Below, in pieces: positions 9,980-19,079 of a DNA stretch of 60,000 bases. The notes beneath the pieces were generated by a model. It saw only the letters and a program-made list of their open reading frames with translations, was not told where the DNA came from and searched no databases. This stretch comes from Polytrichum commune (lineage: Eukaryota > Streptophyta > Polytrichopsida > Polytrichales > Polytrichaceae), in contig OX485806.1 of the NCBI GenBank assembly GCA_950295325.1, positions 34,908,001-34,968,000 on the forward strand, given 5' to 3'. The position numbers were made by a program, and so were the translations under genes. Numbering within the stretch: position 1 is the stretch's first letter; each line of letters opens with the position of its first letter.

Positions 9980-11609
9980 CAACCTCATAGAAATAGCATG
10001 GTCGTTAGTTGCATACAAGTTATGTTTTCTATTTCATATTTATATAAATAAAGAGTGCACAAACACTACGATACTTACTACTACACTTGTATACATTCTT
10101 ATTGTCTCAATTATGGAGTCCCACCTACATATCATACACTCAAACACCACCCCAACACTAACATTACATCAATACAATACCAACCACCCCCACACAAAAA
10201 ACATTATCACAACTTCACCCCACAAATACAACTACCGCATTAGTATATCCACCCAACTCAAAACATGTCTAATAGTAACCCTCATCTCCTTGAGAAATAC
10301 TACTTACTATACTATACTTAACGCATATTCTCTCCCCCTTCATACATACCCAATATGGACAATACTTTTAGTTCCAATATGCACCCCCTACCTACTTGTC
10401 AAGTTTGCACTATTTCTCACACGAACTACCCTCTGTGTAAAAATAAATTACACTACTTACAAACGATATAGCCCGCCCCACCCTTTCCCAACAAAAAATA
10501 ATCATCTACACAAAAAACAACACTCCCCATCCCACAACACAAACACTAACCCGTCCAAAAGACACATAACTAAACTAACCCAATACTTACTAAAAATCCT
10601 AACCTTCATCACCGCCCTTATTTTGACCCAAACTCACTATAACACCCTAACCCCACACCTATCAACCTCGCACCAAAATCGACACACCATATACCAATAT
10701 CACCTACAATCACAACACCACCATCATCAACCCACGACCTCATCTTGCCACTATAATCACTTCCCCACTATATTACATTTCACCCAACCCACAATCCACA
10801 CACCCATAATCCCACAACTACCGTCCATAACCTATAGCGGTCACTTATATAATTTTACCCACATACACTTCAATCTCCCAAAACATCAACCCACCCACTA
10901 TTACATAAAAGATAATACCACCGTACTATTATTTAGCATAAGATATAAATCCTATTGCAAAAGAACTATGGCCTTGGCTAACCCTCTCCACTACAAACAA
11001 AACCCCATAAACCACATCACCTACGAGTGGACACCACGCATAAATCTAAAACATATACTCCAAGACAAATCATATACATACATATTAACTAACCATAACA
11101 TCCAACACAACCACAAGCCGTACTTCAGTCACCACGCTCACTCAAAACTAAACTTTTACAATAAACAAAACATTTACCCACCCACCAATGTAACCTCAAC
11201 CTACCGACTACGCCATAAAACAAATGCCCATAGATATACACACCACAAATGCCCCACAAATAAACCTCACCTTAACTTCGAATATTATAACAAATTCAAA
11301 CACCTACCAAAAATCCACTCAAAGTACCAACCTCACTTAAAAGATATAATGGGCTCGGCCTACCGGCCTCGCCACACAAAGAATGACGCATATCAACTCC
11401 TCAATACTTGGAAATCTAATTCCATAACAAACCCCATATGTCCAAATGATATAAAATCACACTTCCCACCCAAACAAACAGGAATCACCATACCCGCTAT
11501 ACCTAACCTTTTTACCACAACCAAATTTACAATGATAATATATCTAAAAATACATATGAAAAATCCCAGAACACTTCATTCCTACGGTTACTACTTCATT
11601 GACAAACTT
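9972..11609 (+). other. ORF2 leader region with hydrophobic segments
   Basis: Residues 1-546 precede the 2A-like motif. Hydrophobic stretches lie near residues 11-25, 33-48, 123-150 and 207-220 (for example WTILLVPICTPYLLVKFALF), separated by Thr/His/Asn/Pro-rich segments. If the 2A-like motif works, this part would be released as its own protein, possibly membrane-associated. I do not recognise a family. The extreme C/A-rich composition warns that the hydrophobicity may partly reflect base bias. Confidence 0.45.
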
Positions 11610-14600
11610 GAATTGCTAAAAGGCGGAGACATCAAGCCCAACCCAGGACCAATGCCTAACATCCTCCACACACATCCTACAACACACAAAAGAAGAGCAA
11701 ACACTTACTTCATTCCAAACACCATAAAACTACAACCTGAATACCAACACATCGCAAATACATTTGCCCCCATTCTACAAAACACACACCCACTACACCC
11801 CCAAGCAATAACAAGTTACCCGCATTTACACCAATATACACAAACACAAAGCCAATCACCACCCACACATATGCTCTATGCTCTCATCATCACCATCCAC
11901 CCCTCAATAGACACATGCAATAACATACTAGCCCAACCTCAACATTACCATTTTAACAACATTTGGACTAACACTTTGATTATCAGACTAGCTAACCTCA
12001 ACAATCCACCTGAAAGGCACATATTGACACCTCACCCCTACACCACATTCGTGGAAAATAATCAAGATATAATACACCCAAAAAATTCAATAAACACAGA
12101 ATTATATGAATTCATACATAACCGAGATGTTACACCTACATTAGCCACCCTTCAAAATAAATTTCCCTTCCTCCCAAGTCAATTGCTCAAGGAAGCACTC
12201 CGATGCCTAGAAAACATCAATGAATACTCACACCCACCACCACCATTAGATATTCCCGCACCAATTCCAAGAACCAACACCGACATCGAACACGAAACCA
12301 ACATCATCACATGGAATGCGTCGTCACTCAACACATCATTGCCAAACCTACAAAATCTAATCAACAATTCACTAAATAACACAGCAATCATACATATTCA
12401 AGAAACCAAACTAACTGCAAACAAATCCACAAAATACATACAAAACTTATTTCCAGAATTTAAACTCACTTTTAACAACACACATGCTCTTACAAGATGC
12501 ATACAACAAAGAATGCCTTATACCCCCGGTAGAGGAGGCTTACTTACACTCATCCACAATAAATATGCATTCCCTGGAAATATCACCAAAATTCCCACGC
12601 CAGCAAATATCTCTCCATATCTACAAATAATCAAAATAAATAACCACCCACTAACACCCTGGATAATCATACACATGTATATGCCTACACACTTAGAAGA
12701 CACGTGTCTTATCCCACACCTTAAGAACGAAATCACTAACGAAATCACTATCCATCCCAATCACATATATACATTATGTGGTGACTTTAACCGAGACATC
12801 GCACTTACGGGCAGACAAAATAACAACATTAACACCCTTCCACAAGAAGAAGACTATCAATGGAAAAATTTCACCGCATCACTTAACCTGGAATATATCC
12901 CAACTAACACTACTTTCTCTAGACAAGGAGGCTATAATTATACATCAACAAGTCTAATAGATGGATTCTACATCCACTCGCCAGACAACAACAAATTCAT
13001 TTCTACTACTAACACCAACATGAATCTAAACTCAGACCACTACCCAATTGTCCTACATATCCCCCATAACACCCTTATAGCCAGACCCCCGCCTCCCACA
13101 AACACGCCACCTACTAGAATCCTAAATCCAATCCCACCAGAAAACATCGAAAAATTCAACATAATATTCTTCGAAGAAAATTTCACACAAATCAAGACAC
13201 TTACCACATTACTAGAATCCCACCAACACTTAAGTCCAGATCTATGGGCGGAAGCTTGCACAATATTTGACCACATTGTACATAAAATCTCAGAAACAAT
13301 TGAAAAAACTTGTAAAGCAGACCCACTACCCAATCTTACGAATAGAACAACCCAACAAGATGGATTTTTGCCACGAAAACTAGCCAGAAAATGGAAACAA
13401 CACCTAAACACATATCACCTCATCCGGAAAACCATATACATTGCACAACACGACCCACTTTGGCAAGCGCACCCCATCCTCAACGACATACGTAACCACC
13501 AAAATACAAACATCCCACTTCCACCCGTTACAATGATACCTCCTACCGAATGGATTGAAACCATTGCAACCATCGCCAAAAATGCAAATAAAGCAGCCAG
13601 AAAAATTACCACAAAATATACCAAAAATTGTATTCTAAAAGCCGTATCAAAATATCGTCAAATGTATGAAAAAACTCCCAAAAAGATAAATCGTAAAATC
13701 TTCAAGAATACTGAAACCTCACCACTTGACTTCATCATGGATAGGCAAAATAACATCCTAACTAACCCAGAAAATATCGCATCAGAAATTTACACGCAAC
13801 AATCCATTAGTAACCGCCCTACAGTCCCCACATGTCACTATAACAATAACCACCCACTACACTGCACATGTGGAGTCCGGCAATACCCATGGCACGATTT
13901 AGACGGATACACAATCGACAGACGAGGCGAACCCCAAACCCCCTTACACACGTACTTTGACCAACAAACATACGACCTCTGCCTTAAAAATCTAAGTAAT
14001 AACAAAGCCCCCGGCCCAGACAAAATACCCAATTCCATTCTAAAAAACATGCCGCCACGCTTTCACAAATTACTCTTTCTATTCTTTAAACAATGTTATA
14101 AACAAAAACAAATCCCCGCATCGTGGAAAACTAGTCTCACAGTTTTACTATACAAAAAAGGTGACCCGTCACAACTAACAAATCACAGGCCTATTGCACT
14201 AGCTAACACCATATATAAATTCTACACGAGTACACTAATATCTATCCTATCAGCATATGGAGAAAAACATCAAATCCTACACGATAGTCAAGAAGGGTTT
14301 AGAGCTGAGAGAAGCACTTCTAGACAAATTCAATTATTAATCGCACCGCTTGAAGACGCACGATTCACGAACCAAGATATATACATTCTCTATATTGACT
14401 TCAAAAATGCCTTTGGCTCTATTGATCACGCCAGACTCTTAGCAATCATGAAGGATCTAGGCTATCCTACTGACTCCATAAACCTCATAGGAAACATATA
14501 TTCACAATCATCAACCATATTCATTGGAGAACACTTCGGCAAAACCCTACCAATCCCCATACAAAGAGGCACAATACAGGGCGACACACTAAGCCCGTAC

Positions 14601-17600
14601 CTCTTTATCATATTCCTTGAACCCCTCCTTCGATGGCTCCAACAAGGAAACAATGGATATATTTTTGGTACATCTAAAGTTAAAATCTCATCAGCAGCCT
14701 ATGCCGATGATCTAGCAGCAATCGCCAATAAATTAGAGTCACTACAAACACAACTCACCAAACTAGACAAATTCTGTGCCTGGGCTGGAATGGACCTTGG
14801 AATACCCAAATGTGCCGTGACTGGGTGCCCAAATAAATCCAAACTCCACCCCATAACTTTCAAAGCCCTAATCCAAGCCTCCAACATCAACTACAGAAAC
14901 CAACCCCTACCAGTCTTAAACCAACATGAACCATACACATATTTAGGAATCAATCTTGCACCGTCACTCAAATGGAAAACACAAATAAATACCACTACAG
15001 CTAAAGTAACTAAACAATGTCAAGCCCTCATAACATGCCCAGCTACTATGAAACAAAAAATAAATATGGCAGATACAGTCATCCGGGCGGGAATAACATA
15101 TAGCTTCTATGCAGTGCCATACTCCATACCATCCATCAAAAAACTTGATAAGAAAATAATCGCACTTCATAAAATAATTTGTGGAATACCCAAATGTACA
15201 TCTAACATCACTACACAACTCCCACACAACCTATTCGGAATTGAAGCATTCTCACTACAAAATGCCTATTTAAGATGCATTGGCGAACAACTACAAAATG
15301 CCCTCAATGATAAAGGTCGACTTGGGAAAATCTATGTTGGCCTACTTCAATTCATACTCGCCAAATATGGTGGATCTAAAGAAATCACCCGCATCAGATA
15401 CCATCATTGTGTCAGATCACCCATCACTAGAACATTGTTCCTACTCAAGCACAAAGCCGGAGTCCACCTAAAAAGTACAATAAATAACTTCCTCTTAAAC
15501 CCCTCCCCACTAGAAACCGCATGGATGCAAGAAACACAAATACTTCACGAACTAAGCCCCCACCTCTCACTTAAATTACTAAATAAACTACTAGTACATA
15601 ATATAACCACACTCGACCAAATTACAATGCCTAATGGTACCACCCTCATGAACCCAGACGAATTCAAAATTTACCACTCCACCCCTTCTAAACTCCTCCA
15701 AAGCGCACTCCACATCGCTAACCAATTATTTTGCCACCCCCCTTGTAATCACTGCCCCATGCCATGTCAACAACATCATCCGCCAAGATCTCTAAAAAAC
15801 AAGTACATTATTCGACACCATAACATCCTACCTCAACCACCGAGCAACCCCGTACACCACACCCACCGCCCCATCCCCCACCTACCCCCTCCCCCCAGCA
15901 ACATGCTTAAAGACCCCCGACAATTCCCCATACAAAAAATCCTCGATCACAAACAAAAACAATCCAACGACCATAATGGAATAAAACGGACAGTTACGTC
16001 ATATTTGTGCCAATGGACCACAACAAATAATTACACATATAACAAATGGCGAACACAACGAGACCTTTATCCTTACTGCGAAACCAACATATGTAACCAC
16101 AACACCGATTTACTTATCCAGTATTACAAAGAAAGGCAACACCAACAATTCTCAAACATCATCAATGCCTACTTCTCCACAGAACAACATAGGGACACAA
16201 GGTTTGTCACACCAACCACAACAATCCCACTAGCTCAAATCTCTATTAATGAATGTAACCCAGAAAACGACATCGAAACAAACTCGGATACCATACAAAT
16301 ACAATTCGATGTTGCCCACATATACGAGGACAACGGCCGGCATCTCATTACCATCCCGAAAACCCGGCTATTGTGGCTATGGAAACAATACCAACTGGCC
16401 AAAAATACCACACACGGTCTAGAACCCTCTACTCAGGCATTCGAAACTGAAATTGTTTGGTTATACCAAAGGTATAAATACCGTATCCCAAAAAATGACA
16501 CACTCAAACGAGCCCAGTACACAATACCAACCCCAATACTAGACCTCCTAATTACAACATTCAATATTAATCATTCATATTTCTCGTCCCCAGTTACATG
16601 TCCCATACAATTCAGCCAATTCTATTCACCATTCTCGCGAGACGTAATATTTGGATCCCTAGGTAAAGCGTTTGACCACAAATGGCAAGGACTCGGATAC
16701 GCACACCCCCATAACACAACAGACTTACAACAAGCTATTCATTGGGCCCGAATGGCGGCCCAAAACGATCCACATACAATCACTATACTTATTTCCCCCG
16801 ACACTGATTGGTACCAAAACTCCAACCCGCACATAGGCCCATTTCCAGACACACATGTCATTGCCCATTTTGCCGCTGATACGCTCACCTATGAGGAACC
16901 CACAATACCCCCCGAGCTCAATATCCCCAGGAAAGAGCCATCTACCATACAAATATTCTGCATCCATCACCAAAGCAATACCATTGGCACCCTTGAACAA
17001 ATGAAACTAATACAAGAAATATCAAACAACCTCCACATACCTCAGAGCCACACACAAATTGCACCATCCACCCCCCCAAACACCACCGTTAACCCTAGTA
17101 AAAAATGGGCTAAATCAAACTACCCAAATCCATACATACACAATAATATCCCTATCCCACAACTTCCAGACTACCAAACAAATTTACCCCTAAAATTCCA
17201 CCCACAATTTAGTTATTACACGGATGGTTCATTCATAAAACCCTTAGAAATTGCCCCTGGGGTATGGAGAAGAGAAAGAGCTGGTTACGGCATCTACAGC
17301 CCCAAAGGCCTAAACATTGCCAAAAGACTCCACGGGCATCAAAATATACTACGTGCTGAAATGATGGCCATACACAAAACATTAAGAATCGTCAACACAC
17401 AATTCCCTAATGAACCCGCCTTTATATTCACAGATAGTCTAAATGTCTTATACTTACTCAACACACAAATTAAACACCCCACTCTCCATAATAGCCACCC
17501 AGACCAAACCACACTTAACTCCATGGTAAAAATCCTTCAAAACCGCACACAACCAATCACACTATACAAAGTTAGAGCACACGTCAACATTGACGGTAAT

Positions 17601-18674
17601 GAAAAAGCCGATAAACTAGCAAAAATGGGATTAGAATTAGAACACAGAAACGCCCGTCACCCATACGAACATGCCCACGCAACCCCGTATTACTACCAAA
17701 AAGATATCTGGGCCTCGATGGATGAAGTCCCAGACAAAGGCCCAATCAGATTCTTAGAAAAACAAATTAAAAAATACGATCGGGAGACCAATATCGCAAT
17801 CATGGCCACACAAACCCCCAACACGTGCAAATGGACAGAAAATGTAGACATAAACAAAGAAATGTCAAACGACTTCTGGACAAATCCCTTAATCACAGAC
17901 AAACAAAAATCATGCCTTATCAAATTCCGCACAGGCACCTACATGGGTAATGCAAGGAAGCAAATGTTCTTCGGCAATCAAAGATACCCCTCTATTACAT
18001 GTCCCATATGCAACTCAAACGACCCAGACACGTGGCTACATGTACTACTTAAATGTAAGCAACAACATATACATGCACTCAGAGTTAGAAGACATAATAA
18101 AGCAGTAGCAGAAATTCGTAAACTTCTAATTTCGTCCGAAAAATCTAGATGTTTTATTCTCATGAATGCCGGTACCTTCAATAATAATCCCCAAGAAAAT
18201 ACTGTCCCTAATTGGCTCCTCCCATGCACATGTAACACACAAAGATGCCACTGCAACGCAAGATTTCGACCTGATATACTCTGCGTTAAAGGTCTACCAT
18301 ATCAAAATGTCCCACCCACTGATACCGACCCTAACCTCACTATACAATTTATTGAATTCACATATTGCAACGATAGATTCTCCCGAGAGGCAATAGAGGC
18401 AAAAACTAACAAATACAAACCGCTACTTGATAGTCTTGTTTCTAGAGGTTGGAAAACTGAACCACTTATTGTCATTACCGCTGGGGCCAGAGCTACCACC
18501 CACACCCCCTCTATGAAAATACTCGAAGACAAACTCAAAATACCCACGAATCTCATTAAAAATACGTTTAAAGATATCAACTCCATTGCAATACACTATG
18601 CCATGTCTATCCTCCTACATAAAAGGAGAATAGAAAATCACCAACCGCTTCCCCAAAATCTAGACCCTCCATAA
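9972..18674 (+). CDS. LINE ORF2: polyprotein with leader, 2A-like, APE, RT, methyltransferase-like, RNase H, CCHC and RLE (2900 aa)
   Basis: This is the replication protein of the element. It starts in the ATGACTAG overlap with ORF1 (+1 frame), a layout suited to termination-reinitiation. Domains: 1-546 hydrophobic, Thr/His/Asn-rich leader; 547-560 a 2A-like motif; 561-775 a linker with a small helical stretch near 710-750; 776-1030 AP endonuclease (N782, E811, D938, N940, S1021-D1022-H1023); about 1325-1670 reverse transcriptase (D1476, YADD 1577-1580); about 2110-2335 PCIF1-like methyltransferase fold; about 2410-2555 RNase H (D2418, E2463, D2488, H2537, D2547); 2677-2695 CCHC finger; about 2764-2850 restriction-like endonuclease (R-P-D2768, E2795, K2811 or K2814). 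There are no stops or frameshifts, so it may be active. At 2900 residues it is about twice the usual plant L1 ORF2. I did not find the cysteine protease reported for Dualen. Confidence 0.85.
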   Translation: MTSNLIEIAWSLVAYKLCFLFHIYINKECTNTTILTTTLVYILIVSIMESHLHIIHSNTTPTLTLHQYNTNHPHTKNIITTSPHKYNYRISISTQLKTCLIVTLISLRNTTYYTILNAYSLPLHTYPIWTILLVPICTPYLLVKFALFLTRTTLCVKINYTTYKRYSPPHPFPTKNNHLHKKQHSPSHNTNTNPSKRHITKLTQYLLKILTFITALILTQTHYNTLTPHLSTSHQNRHTIYQYHLQSQHHHHQPTTSSCHYNHFPTILHFTQPTIHTPIIPQLPSITYSGHLYNFTHIHFNLPKHQPTHYYIKDNTTVLLFSIRYKSYCKRTMALANPLHYKQNPINHITYEWTPRINLKHILQDKSYTYILTNHNIQHNHKPYFSHHAHSKLNFYNKQNIYPPTNVTSTYRLRHKTNAHRYTHHKCPTNKPHLNFEYYNKFKHLPKIHSKYQPHLKDIMGSAYRPRHTKNDAYQLLNTWKSNSITNPICPNDIKSHFPPKQTGITIPAIPNLFTTTKFTMIIYLKIHMKNPRTLHSYGYYFIDKLELLKGGDIKPNPGPMPNILHTHPTTHKRRANTYFIPNTIKLQPEYQHIANTFAPILQNTHPLHPQAITSYPHLHQYTQTQSQSPPTHMLYALIITIHPSIDTCNNILAQPQHYHFNNIWTNTLIIRLANLNNPPERHILTPHPYTTFVENNQDIIHPKNSINTELYEFIHNRDVTPTLATLQNKFPFLPSQLLKEALRCLENINEYSHPPPPLDIPAPIPRTNTDIEHETNIITWNASSLNTSLPNLQNLINNSLNNTAIIHIQETKLTANKSTKYIQNLFPEFKLTFNNTHALTRCIQQRMPYTPGRGGLLTLIHNKYAFPGNITKIPTPANISPYLQIIKINNHPLTPWIIIHMYMPTHLEDTCLIPHLKNEITNEITIHPNHIYTLCGDFNRDIALTGRQNNNINTLPQEEDYQWKNFTASLNLEYIPTNTTFSRQGGYNYTSTSLIDGFYIHSPDNNKFISTTNTNMNLNSDHYPIVLHIPHNTLIARPPPPTNTPPTRILNPIPPENIEKFNIIFFEENFTQIKTLTTLLESHQHLSPDLWAEACTIFDHIVHKISETIEKTCKADPLPNLTNRTTQQDGFLPRKLARKWKQHLNTYHLIRKTIYIAQHDPLWQAHPILNDIRNHQNTNIPLPPVTMIPPTEWIETIATIAKNANKAARKITTKYTKNCILKAVSKYRQMYEKTPKKINRKIFKNTETSPLDFIMDRQNNILTNPENIASEIYTQQSISNRPTVPTCHYNNNHPLHCTCGVRQYPWHDLDGYTIDRRGEPQTPLHTYFDQQTYDLCLKNLSNNKAPGPDKIPNSILKNMPPRFHKLLFLFFKQCYKQKQIPASWKTSLTVLLYKKGDPSQLTNHRPIALANTIYKFYTSTLISILSAYGEKHQILHDSQEGFRAERSTSRQIQLLIAPLEDARFTNQDIYILYIDFKNAFGSIDHARLLAIMKDLGYPTDSINLIGNIYSQSSTIFIGEHFGKTLPIPIQRGTIQGDTLSPYLFIIFLEPLLRWLQQGNNGYIFGTSKVKISSAAYADDLAAIANKLESLQTQLTKLDKFCAWAGMDLGIPKCAVTGCPNKSKLHPITFKALIQASNINYRNQPLPVLNQHEPYTYLGINLAPSLKWKTQINTTTAKVTKQCQALITCPATMKQKINMADTVIRAGITYSFYAVPYSIPSIKKLDKKIIALHKIICGIPKCTSNITTQLPHNLFGIEAFSLQNAYLRCIGEQLQNALNDKGRLGKIYVGLLQFILAKYGGSKEITRIRYHHCVRSPITRTLFLLKHKAGVHLKSTINNFLLNPSPLETAWMQETQILHELSPHLSLKLLNKLLVHNITTLDQITMPNGTTLMNPDEFKIYHSTPSKLLQSALHIANQLFCHPPCNHCPMPCQQHHPPRSLKNKYIIRHHNILPQPPSNPVHHTHRPIPHLPPPPSNMLKDPRQFPIQKILDHKQKQSNDHNGIKRTVTSYLCQWTTTNNYTYNKWRTQRDLYPYCETNICNHNTDLLIQYYKERQHQQFSNIINAYFSTEQHRDTRFVTPTTTIPLAQISINECNPENDIETNSDTIQIQFDVAHIYEDNGRHLITIPKTRLLWLWKQYQLAKNTTHGLEPSTQAFETEIVWLYQRYKYRIPKNDTLKRAQYTIPTPILDLLITTFNINHSYFSSPVTCPIQFSQFYSPFSRDVIFGSLGKAFDHKWQGLGYAHPHNTTDLQQAIHWARMAAQNDPHTITILISPDTDWYQNSNPHIGPFPDTHVIAHFAADTLTYEEPTIPPELNIPRKEPSTIQIFCIHHQSNTIGTLEQMKLIQEISNNLHIPQSHTQIAPSTPPNTTVNPSKKWAKSNYPNPYIHNNIPIPQLPDYQTNLPLKFHPQFSYYTDGSFIKPLEIAPGVWRRERAGYGIYSPKGLNIAKRLHGHQNILRAEMMAIHKTLRIVNTQFPNEPAFIFTDSLNVLYLLNTQIKHPTLHNSHPDQTTLNSMVKILQNRTQPITLYKVRAHVNIDGNEKADKLAKMGLELEHRNARHPYEHAHATPYYYQKDIWASMDEVPDKGPIRFLEKQIKKYDRETNIAIMATQTPNTCKWTENVDINKEMSNDFWTNPLITDKQKSCLIKFRTGTYMGNARKQMFFGNQRYPSITCPICNSNDPDTWLHVLLKCKQQHIHALRVRRHNKAVAEIRKLLISSEKSRCFILMNAGTFNNNPQENTVPNWLLPCTCNTQRCHCNARFRPDILCVKGLPYQNVPPTDTDPNLTIQFIEFTYCNDRFSREAIEAKTNKYKPLLDSLVSRGWKTEPLIVITAGARATTHTPSMKILEDKLKIPTNLIKNTFKDINSIAIHYAMSILLHKRRIENHQPLPQNLDPP
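11610..11651 (+). other. 2A-like ribosome-skipping motif in ORF2
   Basis: Residues 547-560 read ELLKGGDIKPNPGP. The invariant core of 2A peptides is D-V/I-E-x-N-P-G-P followed by release between G and P, here G559 and P560. The upstream Leu-Leu and Gly-Asp match too. The only departure is Lys for Glu at the third core position. 2A-like sequences are known in other non-LTR retrotransposons. Skipping would separate the leader from the enzymatic part; it is predicted, not shown. Confidence 0.65.
12297..13061 (+). other. AP-endonuclease domain of ORF2
   Basis: The APE fold is marked by IITWNASSLN (N782), IIHIQETKL (E811), LCGDFNRD (D938, N940) and NSDHYPIVLHI (D1022, H1023). In LINEs this nuclease nicks the target DNA to prime reverse transcription. 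All expected catalytic residues are present. Confidence 0.85.
13944..14981 (+). other. Reverse transcriptase domain of ORF2
   Basis: The LINE-type motifs occur in order: NKAPGPDKIPNSIL (from 1344), LYKKGDPSQLTNHRPIAL, QEGFRAERSTSRQI, YIDFKNAFGSIDH (D1476), RGTIQGDTLSPYLF and AAYADDLAAIA (D1579, D1580). The active-site YADD and the palm aspartate are intact, so the polymerase looks competent. Confidence 0.92.
16299..16976 (+). other. PCIF1-like adenine-methyltransferase fold inside ORF2
   Basis: Between RT and RNase H, residues about 2110-2335 follow the order seen in the PCIF1 (cap-adenosine N6-methyltransferase) family: IPKTRLLWLW, an acidic helix HGLEPSTQAFETEI leading to a QRYKY segment, TIPTPILDLLITTFNI, then SSPVTC, FYSPFSRDVIFGSLGKAFD (2218-2235), the catalytic-loop position, a helix QQAIHWARMAAQ and the strand TITILISPDTDW (2269-2280). 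The catalytic loop, normally N-P-P-F/Y, reads H2245-P2246-H2247-N2248, so activity may be lost or altered. The assignment rests on motif order seen by eye; an unrelated Rossmann-like domain is the alternative. Confidence 0.55.
17199..17636 (+). other. RNase H domain of ORF2
   Basis: YYTDGSFI (D2418), RAEMMAIHKTL (E2463), FIFTDSLNVLYLL (D2488) and KVRAHVNIDGNEKADKLAK (H2537, D2547) give the full DEDD set plus the catalytic-loop histidine. It would degrade the RNA strand of the cDNA hybrid. Confidence 0.9.
18000..18521 (+). other. CCHC finger and restriction-like endonuclease (RLE) motif of ORF2
   Basis: C2677-x2-C2680-x9-H2690-x4-C2695 has the spacing found before RLE domains of R2/R4-type elements, and is also like zf-RVT of plant LINEs. 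It is followed by RPDI (2766-2769), FIEFTYCND (E2795, D2801), a K-x2-KY segment (2811-2815) and GW with LIVITAGARA, the usual layout of the PD-(D/E)XK nuclease. The gap from PD to the acidic residue is longer than usual (26 residues). A second endonuclease in one ORF is the Dualen signature. Confidence 0.65.
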
Positions 18675-19053
18675 CTCAAACTACCAAAACATTTAATCTC
18701 TACCTAGCAGCTCAAGATAAGGGATTGGTGTCGGTTGGCTGGTACTAATTTCCTGCCTTTTTATCACTTGCAACATCAAATCATGATCTACATATATGAC
18801 AGTCAAACGGGGATCGAACGGGGGCCGTCTTATCTCAACATCCTCCCACAACCAACCGAGGACTCATGACTTGATGAACACCCGTGCAACTAATTCCCTA
18901 ATTATACAAACCCCGTGGGCCAAAATGGACACGGTTATTATTTACTGGCTACTATAGTGTCCATCCTCGAAAGGGGAGAGTAGTTTTGTCCCAGCTTCCC
19001 CATGTCCTGTGGGCATCGGATTGTTGGCATTACGAACGGACACTCTATTCACG
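18675..19053 (+). other. 3' untranslated region of the LINE
   Basis: A non-coding tail of about 420 nt in total follows the ORF2 stop. It lacks the strong G depletion of the ORFs, with several G-rich segments such as AACGGGGATCGAACGGGGG, and it probably holds the template signal recognised by the reverse transcriptase. Confidence 0.6.
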
Positions 19054-19074
19054 CCGGTCCCTAAACGGGACCGG
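19054..19074 (+). other. 3'-terminal RNA hairpin of the LINE
   Basis: CCGGTCCC and GGGACCGG form a perfect 8-bp stem with a five-base loop, ending 5 nt before the tetranucleotide tail. In several LINE groups such a 3' stem-loop is bound by the reverse transcriptase. Confidence 0.65.
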
Positions 19075-19079
19075 AGTTA

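Noticed and set aside
11610-11651. NPGP motif as a sign of an integrated picorna-like virus
   Set aside because: The surrounding frame is a LINE with APE, RT and RNase H; no helicase, protease or capsid motifs are seen.
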